64,000 nucleotides of DNA, taken from assembly GCF_900176395.1 (NCBI RefSeq), contig NZ_FWXL01000002.1, forward strand, positions 248,001 through 312,000, written 5' to 3'. Position 1 is the stretch's first letter. Every line of letters starts with the position of its first letter. The translations under genes were made by a program, and so were the position numbers. This document shows positions 26,225 to 33,656 of this stretch, piece after piece. Below the pieces are notes generated by a model that saw nothing but the letters and a program-made list of their open reading frames with translations, was not told the origin of the DNA and ran no database searches. This DNA comes from Novosphingobium sp. B1 (GTDB lineage Bacteria; Pseudomonadota; Alphaproteobacteria; Sphingomonadales; Sphingomonadaceae).

Positions 26225-27421
26225 ATGGACAGGTTTCCCCTCACCCGTGCCGCAGCGCTGGAGCGCCTCGAACGGTTCGTGCCCAAGGCCGCCGGCGCCT
26301 ATGCCGCGCGGCGCAATCTGGTGGACCCGCAAGGCGATCACCGCAACGTCTCGCGCCTATCTGCAACGCTGCGCCGCCGTCTGATCGGCGAGGACGAGGT
26401 GGTGCGCACCGTCCTTGCCGCACATCGCTTCGATAAATGCGAGAAGTTCGTCGCCGAAGTGTTCTGGCGGACCTATTGGAAAGGCTGGCTGGAACAGCGC
26501 CCTCAACTGTGGACCAGCTACCTGGCCGAATGCGAGAGCCTGCCGGTTACCCCGCAGGTTCATGCCGCGATGGATGGACGCACCGGCATCGATGCCTTCG
26601 ACCACTGGGCACGCGAACTGACCGAGACCGGATACCTGCACAACTGGGCGCGGATGCAGGTTGCCTCGATCTGGATCTTCACGCTGGGTCTGCCGTGGCA
26701 GCTTGGCGCACAATGGTTCCTGGATCGCCTGATCGATGCCGATCCTGCCTCCAACACGCTGAGCTGGCGCTGGGTGGCCGGGTTGCATACCGCGGGCAAG
26801 ACATACCTCGCCGATGCCGACCGCATCGCTGCGATGACAGGCGGGCGGTTCCGTCCGGCAGGACTGGCCGAAAGCGCTGCTGTGCCCGAGGCCTCACCCA
26901 TGCCCGGCCGGACACCCCTGCCGGCGACGCAGGAGATCGACCCCAGTCAGCCCACAATGGTTCTGATCACGCCCGAGGACTGCTCGCTCGAGACCGTACT
27001 GCCCCAGCTTGACGTTCGAGCCGTGGCCGTGGCCGATGGCATGGCGCGCAATGGCTGGGATCGCACCGCTCTGGGCGATGCTGCCGCGCGGGCATCGGGG
27101 CACTGGCAATGTCCGGCCGCAGCGGGCGACATCGTCGCGCTGGCCCTGCGCCATGACTGCAAGCAGATCGTCACCGGCCTTGCCCCCGCCGGACCGGTGG
27201 CGAGCGAGCTGGCTGCCCTGCGCAAGAGGCTTGGCGAACGCGGCGTGAGACTGGTCGAGCATCAGCGCGATTGGGACAGGCAGTGCTGGCCACATTGCGG
27301 CAAGGGCTTCTTCAACCTCAAGTCGCAAATTCCAGGCCTGCTGCGCAGTCTCGATCTTTTGGTGAAGACTGCACCCAATCGGACCGGGGAAAGTCTTGGC
27401 AAGGATTGCTATACCATGTAA
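26225..27421 (+). CDS. Photolyase/cryptochrome-like FAD protein with apparent swapped domain order
   Basis: 398 residues. The first ~230 match the helical FAD-binding domain of DNA photolyases (FVAEVFWRTYWKGWLEQRP, then GYLHNWARMQVASIWIFTLGLPW and NTLSWRWVAGL), yet the usual N-terminal alpha/beta antenna domain is absent. Instead a C-terminal part (about 240-398) looks like a Rossmann-type domain ending in WPHCGKGFFNLKSQIP, a phrase like the one that closes the antenna domain in ordinary photolyases. A long open frame upstream of ATG 26225 is Arg/Pro-rich and lies over the divergent gene, so it is not a missing N terminus. Repair, light sensing or neither is undecided. Confidence 0.82.
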   Translation: MDRFPLTRAAALERLERFVPKAAGAYAARRNLVDPQGDHRNVSRLSATLRRRLIGEDEVVRTVLAAHRFDKCEKFVAEVFWRTYWKGWLEQRPQLWTSYLAECESLPVTPQVHAAMDGRTGIDAFDHWARELTETGYLHNWARMQVASIWIFTLGLPWQLGAQWFLDRLIDADPASNTLSWRWVAGLHTAGKTYLADADRIAAMTGGRFRPAGLAESAAVPEASPMPGRTPLPATQEIDPSQPTMVLITPEDCSLETVLPQLDVRAVAVADGMARNGWDRTALGDAAARASGHWQCPAAAGDIVALALRHDCKQIVTGLAPAGPVASELAALRKRLGERGVRLVEHQRDWDRQCWPHCGKGFFNLKSQIPGLLRSLDLLVKTAPNRTGESLGKDCYTM

Positions 27422-27461
27422 CATTCCCACTGGAGAGACCTGAACTCAGGCGGAACGGAGC

Positions 27462-28391
27462 ATGATCGAAGTCATCAGCACGCGCGATCTCGCACCAGTG
27501 GAGCGGCTGGATTACTGGAACGATCTTATCGCATCGACTTATCAGGGCATGGTGGTCGATGCCCCGCGCGACCGCTTCGACGCACGGTTGACCGTCTGGC
27601 AGATGGGCGCGCTGCGCATGGTGCGGCCCTATTCACGGGCTGCGGTGATTTCCCGTCATGCCGACAGGTCAACGCGAGGGACAGAGCAGTTGATGGTGGC
27701 GCATCTCCTGACGCGCGGACAGGCGCGGCTGGAACAGCGCGGGCGAAGTGTCGATCTTGTAGAGGGCGACATGGTGCTTTGCGCAGCAGAAGAATTCTAC
27801 CGCTTCGATACCCGCACCACGCACGAGATGATGGTGGTCGAATTTGACCGGCGCACGCTTGCCGACCGCGTTCCGGGCATCGACGACTTCGTCGCGCGGC
27901 GGATCTCGGGCGAGCTTGCCTCGACGCGCCTTGCCCATCGCTACATGTCCTCGCTGTGGCAGGAAGCGCCCGAGACTCTCCCGCCCGCGCATTGGCAGAT
28001 GCACGCCGGCATTCTCGGCGACATCATTGCGTCCTGCATCGAAGGGAGCCGCGAATGTACCGAGGCTTCAGCCGGTGCCCTCCTGAAGCGCGCCGAATCA
28101 GTGATACTCGACCGCATCGGCGATGCAACGCTGGGTCCGTCGACGCTGGCGGCAGAACTTGGCGTGCCCTTGCGCACGCTTCAAGCCACGGCCGCCGCGG
28201 CCGGCACGACGCTGGGTGCCCTTATCATGCGCCGCCGCCTGCAGTGCGCGGCCAAGCGACTGGTGAGCGTGCCGCTGGCCAGCGTGACGATGATCGCGCT
28301 GGAATGCGGCTTTGCTGATTCGGCGCATTTTGCCCGGCGTTTCCAGCAGCACTTCGGCATGACGCCTACGCAATATCGGCGCATGAACTGA
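27462..28391 (+). CDS. AraC-family activator with AraC-binding-like sensor domain
   Basis: A 309-residue regulator: N-terminal cupin-like AraC-binding-like domain (about 1-190; LTRGQARLEQRGRSVDLVEGDMVLC) and C-terminal double HTH (about 210-309; ALECGFADSAHFARRFQQHFGMTPTQYRR). The fold resembles FeaR-type activators of aromatic amine or alcohol genes. It lies 40 bases after the photolyase-like gene and 94 bases before a TonB receptor, so it probably controls the receptor and the alcohol dehydrogenase downstream. Confidence 0.9.
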   Translation: MIEVISTRDLAPVERLDYWNDLIASTYQGMVVDAPRDRFDARLTVWQMGALRMVRPYSRAAVISRHADRSTRGTEQLMVAHLLTRGQARLEQRGRSVDLVEGDMVLCAAEEFYRFDTRTTHEMMVVEFDRRTLADRVPGIDDFVARRISGELASTRLAHRYMSSLWQEAPETLPPAHWQMHAGILGDIIASCIEGSRECTEASAGALLKRAESVILDRIGDATLGPSTLAAELGVPLRTLQATAAAAGTTLGALIMRRRLQCAAKRLVSVPLASVTMIALECGFADSAHFARRFQQHFGMTPTQYRRMN

Positions 28392-28485
28392 GGCGCCTTG
28401 CGCGCTCGTCCCAAATGCTGCGCGTGCAGACAGGCGCGCCCCGCCACGTGAGCTAGACCTTCCCCATAAACATGGGAGGTTCTGC

Positions 28486-31128
28486 ATGAAGGCTCGATTT
28501 ACTTCGGCTAGCGTCGTTGCGCTTGCTGCATCCATTCTCGCCGTTCCCGCTTTCGCGCAAGAGGCCGCACAGGCCGATGCTGCCGGCGGCATCGAGGAGA
28601 TCGTCGTTACCGCCCAGAAGCGGGTTGAAAATGTGCAGGATGTGCCGATCGCCATCTCGGCCTTCGGCGGCACTGCGCTGAAGGAGCGCGCGGTGGCCGA
28701 CATTTCGGCCCTGAGCGGCATTGCGCCCAATGTGAACCTTGATGGCGGCACGCCGTTCTCAGGCTCGTCTGCGGTGCTTTCTGCAACGATCCGCGGCATC
28801 GGCTCCGACGACTTTGCGTTCAACATCGATCCGGGCGTGGGTATCTACCTCGACGGCGTGTTCCTGGCGCGCACCGTTGGCGCCAACCAGGACCTTCCCG
28901 ATGTCGAGCGGATCGAGGTGCTGAAGGGACCGCAGGGCACGCTATTCGGGCGCAACACCATCGGCGGCGCGATTTCCATCGTCACGCACAACCCCGGCTA
29001 CGAGTTCCGCCTCTCGGGCGATCTGACCACCGGCAGCTTCGACCTGCTGCGCGCCCGCGCCACGATCGACCTGCCGCTGGCCGAGGGCCTTGCCGCCTCG
29101 CTGACCGGCGCGGTCACCAGCCGCAGCGGCTTCCAGAAGCGCATCCCCTATCAGGGCACGGCGGCGGAAATGCGCGCCATTGCCAATTCCGATGCCTTCA
29201 CGTCATTCAACAACGCCGACTATTCAACCTCCAGCCGCCAGAGCGCCGACAACAACATGAGCCTGCGCGGCAAGCTGCGCTGGGACGATGGCGGTGCGTT
29301 CCGCGTGACGCTTTCGGGTGACTATACCAATCAGGATTCCTCGGGGCAGAACAACTCGTTGCTGGGCGTGTCCTTCCCGCCGGGGCCGTTTGCGCCAACC
29401 AATCCGCTGCCCGGCACAGGCATCAATCCAATAAATCCGGCGGGTGGCTTCCTGTTCGCGGGGCTCTACAACTTCTGCATCGGGTCGACGCAGGCCGAGA
29501 TTGCCGCCCGCGGGGCCAGCGCAATCTGCGGTGCGCGCGGCACCAGCGTCAATCCTGGCCGGCTGCTCGGCTCACTGGCCGGCGTGAACACCGATGCCAA
29601 CCCCGCCAACGACCGGCTGCCGTGGGACGGCCGCTTCATCACCGGCGATCCTGACAAGACCTACGCTACCGGTCCGACGCTCAACAAGCTGCGCGCCTGG
29701 GGCTTTGCCGGCAATCTCGAATACGACCTTGCCGACGGCCTGATGGTGCGGTCCATCACCAGCTACCGCAAGACCAACTGGAAGGCCGGCACCGACCTCG
29801 ACGGCTCGCCGCTTTCGATGCTCGAACTTACGTTCAGCCAGAACCAGCAGCAGTTCAGCCAGGAAGTGCAGTTGCTGGGCAACAACCTGCTCGATGGCAA
29901 GCTCAACTTCGTTCTTGGCGGATACTACTTCAAGGAAGACGGCGACCTTCACGATTACGTGACTTTCGATGAAGGCCTGCTGCAGGTTGACGGCCCGAAC
30001 GAATTCGACACCAAGAACTACGCTTTCTTCGGCCAGGTCGATTTGCGCGTGAATGACTGGATCGGCATCACGCTGGGCGGCCGGTACACCAAGGAGACCA
30101 AGCTGTTCGAAGGCGGACAGCAGGACCTCAATGGCGGCAACTACAAGCTGTTCGGTTGCGCCAATGCCGCCGGCACGATCTTCCCGTTCGGCGACTTCCC
30201 GCTGGCTCCGCCACAGGCGGCGGGCGGCCCGCCCTGCTTTGCCGCGCTGTCCTTCCCCGATCCGAGCAATCCGGTGCGCGTCTATGCGCCGGGCGTGAAC
30301 CGCAAGACCTTCTCGAACTTTGCGCCCAAGATCGGCGTGCAATTGCACCCGAGTGACGACGTCATGGTCTACGGCAGCTATTCTGAAGGCTACAAGACCG
30401 GCGGCTGGACAACGCGCCTGACCAATCCGCAAGGTAACGTCGCGCCCGATTTCGACGAGGAAATCGCCGAGACCTATGAAGTGGGCGTCAAGTCCACCTG
30501 GCTCGACCGCCGCCTGCAGGTGAATGTCGCGGCCTTCACCACCAACTACAAGAACGTCCAGCTCAACCAGCAGGTCGGTACATCACCCACCATCGACAAC
30601 GCAGGTACCGCGCGCATCAAGGGCGTCGAGCTCGAGGCCATCGTCGCCCCGGTCAAGGGCCTGACGATCAACGCCTCGGTCGGCTATCTCGACGCCTACT
30701 TCACCGCGCTTTCGGCCAGCGTTTCACGGCCTGACGTGGCGGGGGCGATTCCGGGCCTGCGCGAAGGGGCCGTGGTAGGCGGGCAATTGCCCAAGACGGC
30801 GAAATGGTCGACCAACGTCGCCCCGCGCTACGAACTTGGCCTTGGCAATGGCGGATCGCTGGTGATGCTGGCCGATTGGACGCACAAGAGCGCGGTGTGG
30901 AACGATGTGGCGCGCTACCTGCCGCTGCGGCGCCAGCCGATCGATATCGTCAACGCGAGCATCACCTACCGTGAACCCGGCGGCAAGTGGGACCTGACCC
31001 TTGGCGGCACCAACCTGACCGACGAACGCTATCTGGTCTCGGCAGGCGCGAACGATGCGGCCGGGGTCTATTTCGGCAGCTACAACCGGCCCCGCGAATG
31101 GTACGCCCGCGTCGGTTTCAGGTTCTGA
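28486..31128 (+). CDS. TonB-dependent outer-membrane receptor
   Basis: 880 residues with signal peptide (1-24), TonB box EEIVVTAQK at about 36-44, plug domain (VERIEVLKGPQGTLFGRNTIGGAISIVT) and a long beta-barrel ending in the aromatic YARVGFRF. It imports a ligand too large for porins; in sphingomonads receptors of this group often serve carbohydrates or aromatics rather than iron, but the ligand is unknown. A GGGAGG ribosome binding site precedes the ATG. The flanking AraC and alcohol dehydrogenase genes suggest an alcohol or aromatic substrate. Confidence 0.94.
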   Translation: MKARFTSASVVALAASILAVPAFAQEAAQADAAGGIEEIVVTAQKRVENVQDVPIAISAFGGTALKERAVADISALSGIAPNVNLDGGTPFSGSSAVLSATIRGIGSDDFAFNIDPGVGIYLDGVFLARTVGANQDLPDVERIEVLKGPQGTLFGRNTIGGAISIVTHNPGYEFRLSGDLTTGSFDLLRARATIDLPLAEGLAASLTGAVTSRSGFQKRIPYQGTAAEMRAIANSDAFTSFNNADYSTSSRQSADNNMSLRGKLRWDDGGAFRVTLSGDYTNQDSSGQNNSLLGVSFPPGPFAPTNPLPGTGINPINPAGGFLFAGLYNFCIGSTQAEIAARGASAICGARGTSVNPGRLLGSLAGVNTDANPANDRLPWDGRFITGDPDKTYATGPTLNKLRAWGFAGNLEYDLADGLMVRSITSYRKTNWKAGTDLDGSPLSMLELTFSQNQQQFSQEVQLLGNNLLDGKLNFVLGGYYFKEDGDLHDYVTFDEGLLQVDGPNEFDTKNYAFFGQVDLRVNDWIGITLGGRYTKETKLFEGGQQDLNGGNYKLFGCANAAGTIFPFGDFPLAPPQAAGGPPCFAALSFPDPSNPVRVYAPGVNRKTFSNFAPKIGVQLHPSDDVMVYGSYSEGYKTGGWTTRLTNPQGNVAPDFDEEIAETYEVGVKSTWLDRRLQVNVAAFTTNYKNVQLNQQVGTSPTIDNAGTARIKGVELEAIVAPVKGLTINASVGYLDAYFTALSASVSRPDVAGAIPGLREGAVVGGQLPKTAKWSTNVAPRYELGLGNGGSLVMLADWTHKSAVWNDVARYLPLRRQPIDIVNASITYREPGGKWDLTLGGTNLTDERYLVSAGANDAAGVYFGSYNRPREWYARVGFRF

Positions 31129-31135
31129 TCGTCCG

Positions 31136-31159
31136 GAGCCCCGCCACGCGGCGGGGCTC
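31136..31159 (+). terminator. Stem-loop after the TonB receptor gene
   Basis: GAGCCCCGCC (31136-31145) and GGCGGGGCTC (31150-31159) form a perfect 10-bp stem with a 4-base loop, 7 bases after the receptor stop. No T-run follows, so termination may be partial, allowing some read-through to the alcohol dehydrogenase. Confidence 0.55.
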
Positions 31160-31196
31160 TGCCACCATCGCCTTTGCCATTTACAGGAAACCCACC

Positions 31197-32300
31197 ATGA
31201 CCACTGCCAAGGCCGCCGTGCTGCGCACCGTTGGCGCTGCGCCCGCGATCGAACCTGTGAAGCTGGAAGAGCCGCGCGCCGACGAGGTGCTCATCGAGAT
31301 GCGCGGCGTCGGCATCTGCCATACCGACATGGTCATGCGCGATGGGCATTTGCCGGTGCCGCTGCCTGTGGTGCTTGGCCATGAAGGTTCGGGCATCGTC
31401 CGCGCACTCGGCAGCGACGTGACCGACCTTGCGGTGGGTGACCACGTCGTCCTCAGCTTCATGTCATGCAACCATTGCCCGAGCTGCGCCGAGAGTTCAC
31501 CGGCCTATTGCCATTCGTGGGTGCCGCTCAACTTCTTCGGCGCCCGCTCCGATGGCTCGACTGCACTGACGGACGCGGCGGGCGCACCGGTTCACAGCCA
31601 TGTCTTTGGCCAGTCTTCCTTCGCGACGCACGCTGTCGTGAACCGGCGCAATACGGTCAAGGTGGACAAGGACCTGCCGCTCGAACTGCTGGGTCCGCTG
31701 GGCTGTGGCATCCAGACGGGAGCGGGCGCGGTGCTCAACGCCTGCCGCGTTCGCGCAGGATCGAGCGTGGCGGTGATCGGCGTCGGGGCGGTCGGCCTTT
31801 CTGCCGTGATGGCGGCGGGCATTGCCGGTGCCACAACGATTGCCGCGATCGACATCAACCCGGCAAGGCTCGACCTTGCCATCGCGCTTGGCGCAACTCA
31901 TGCATTGCGCAGTGGTGGCGACTTCACCGCTTTGGCATCGGAAGCGGGGTGTCCGGCGGGCTTCGACTACGTCATCGACACCACCGGCATCGCGTCGCTG
32001 GTCAACGCTGCGATCCTTGCACTTGCGCCGCGCGGCGAGATGGCGCTGGTGGGCGCCTATGCCCCCGGCACCGAAGTCTGCGCCGATACCACGCATTTGA
32101 TGAGCGCGGGGCGCGTGATCCGGGGCGTGGTGGAAGGCAGTGCCGATCCGCAGCAATTCATCCCGCAGCTGATCGCCTTCCACCGCGAAGGCCGGTTCCC
32201 CTTCGACCGGCTGGTCCAGTATTTTGCGTTCGAGGAGATCGCCGATGCGGTCGCTGCCGGCGAGAGCGGCAAGGTGGTGAAACCGATCGTGCGGTTCTGA
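31197..32300 (+). CDS. Zinc-dependent alcohol dehydrogenase, aryl-alcohol type
   Basis: A 367-residue medium-chain dehydrogenase. Catalytic zinc ligands are C41, H62 and C170; structural zinc cysteines are C91, C94, C97 and C105. The NAD loop is GVGAVGL at 195-201. The long form with CGIQTGAGAV resembles benzyl/aryl alcohol dehydrogenases and class III-like enzymes. It would oxidise an alcohol to aldehyde in the cytoplasm. The start ATG 31197 follows AGGAAA. Placed 68 bases after the TonB receptor, it probably works on the same substrate. Confidence 0.92.
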   Translation: MTTAKAAVLRTVGAAPAIEPVKLEEPRADEVLIEMRGVGICHTDMVMRDGHLPVPLPVVLGHEGSGIVRALGSDVTDLAVGDHVVLSFMSCNHCPSCAESSPAYCHSWVPLNFFGARSDGSTALTDAAGAPVHSHVFGQSSFATHAVVNRRNTVKVDKDLPLELLGPLGCGIQTGAGAVLNACRVRAGSSVAVIGVGAVGLSAVMAAGIAGATTIAAIDINPARLDLAIALGATHALRSGGDFTALASEAGCPAGFDYVIDTTGIASLVNAAILALAPRGEMALVGAYAPGTEVCADTTHLMSAGRVIRGVVEGSADPQQFIPQLIAFHREGRFPFDRLVQYFAFEEIADAVAAGESGKVVKPIVRF

Positions 32301-32304
32301 AGGT

Positions 32305-33429
32305 TCAGCCGGAAAGCCCCGCCCAGTCGAACCATTCGGCATAGGGGTGGCATTGGGCCACTACCTGCGGGCGCCCGGCTCCCGCCTGTCCATGCCATTG
32401 CGTAAGCGTCACTTCCACGGCGGTGCGGTCGGCATTCCATTCGAGGCCGACGCGCACGAGCGGCGTCGAGGGCGTGGCCACGCGACCTGCCTGGGCCAGG
32501 GCAAGATCGATCATGCGGCGTTCGGTTTCAGGCAGATATTGCGCGACCATCGAATGGAACACGACGCGCCGTTCGCCTTGCGGCTGCGGCAGGGCAAGCT
32601 GCTGCCCCAGCCATTCCCCGGCGCGGCCCCTGTCCACCTGCGGCGGGTGGAACCGGGCCAACACAAGGGCGGCACGCAGGCGTTCCGAGCGGGCGCGCTC
32701 GCCCGGCCAGATATAGGCGTGGAGCCGTTCACCATCAGCTTCGCGCCGCACGTCGAGCGGATTGAGATCGACGCCGCGCGCGCCTGCGATGCGCGTCCGC
32801 CCGGGCAGCGGCGCATGTCCGCTCCAGCGGGGCGCAATGCAGACTTCGCTGGAACAATCGCCCGCTCGCTGCGCACCCATGTGAATGTCGTAGTGTTCGA
32901 GATTGAGGTTCAATCCTGCGCTTGATCCCAGTTCAAGCAGGCTCGTCCGCATCGGCGCGCGGGCATCGAGTTCCATCAGCACCGCAGCAAGCGCTGCAAC
33001 GCGCGCCACTTCGTTGGTCTGGGTCGGACCGCTCATCCATTGCAGGAGATCGGCCTCTCCATCATGAAGCGCCAGAGACAGCGTGATATCGAGCAGCAAA
33101 GGCTCCGGCGCTGCATCCGCTGCATCGGCGCGGGCATCGCGATAGATCGCCGCAAGGCCGGGATGGCGGCCCGAACGCGCCATGGCGTGAAGACCCGCGC
33201 CAAGCCTGAAGATCACGCCCGCGCTGGCAAGGTCTCCGGGCCAGGTTTCGATGGCATGGGCAAGGAGCGGAGCTTGCGGCAGGACCCGCGCCACGCTTTC
33301 CAGAACAGCCGCAACGAAGACCTTGCCAAAGCTGCGCGCCTTGGCCGCTTCGATGGCGAGCTGGGCCGCCGCGCGGCCTTTGACAGGAGCCGGCAGGCAA
33401 GCGGGCTCGGCAAGGGCAGCGATAGGCAA
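32305..33429 (-). CDS. DUF2332 family protein
   Basis: A 374-residue protein matching DUF2332 (WPGDLASAGVIFRLGAGLHAMA; LLELGSSAGLNLNLEHYDI; VVFHSMVAQYLP). The glycine-rich ELGSSAGLN segment resembles a methyltransferase SAM site, but function is unproven. The only in-frame start is a TTG at 33429 with a poor ribosome binding site, and family similarity seems to begin about 20 residues later, so the start is uncertain. Convergent with the alcohol dehydrogenase, 4 bases apart. Confidence 0.8.
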   Translation of the reverse strand: MPIAALAEPACLPAPVKGRAAAQLAIEAAKARSFGKVFVAAVLESVARVLPQAPLLAHAIETWPGDLASAGVIFRLGAGLHAMARSGRHPGLAAIYRDARADAADAAPEPLLLDITLSLALHDGEADLLQWMSGPTQTNEVARVAALAAVLMELDARAPMRTSLLELGSSAGLNLNLEHYDIHMGAQRAGDCSSEVCIAPRWSGHAPLPGRTRIAGARGVDLNPLDVRREADGERLHAYIWPGERARSERLRAALVLARFHPPQVDRGRAGEWLGQQLALPQPQGERRVVFHSMVAQYLPETERRMIDLALAQAGRVATPSTPLVRVGLEWNADRTAVEVTLTQWHGQAGAGRPQVVAQCHPYAEWFDWAGLSG

Positions 33430-33656
33430 GGGTCTGTTCTTTCAGGAAATTGGCAATGCGCCCGAACAAGCATCAGCCCTAGGCGAACATCCCCAAGAAG
33501 CCGGAAACACGTACTTTCGGTTTTCCCCTATCTCGTCCCGAAGACGCCACAGTACCGAGGATTTTGAGGCGTAACATTACGTAACCGCCTCCTCGCCGTG
33601 GATTAATCCGCTCTCCGCTAACTGCGATGAACAAGATTAACCACATGAGGAATACG

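Noticed and set aside
33430..33480. A possible frameshift joining an upstream reading frame (MFGRIANFLKEQTLAY) to the DUF2332 gene
   Set aside because: The DUF2332-like region seems to start after the TTG used, so no missing N terminus needs explaining; kept only as a note on start uncertainty.
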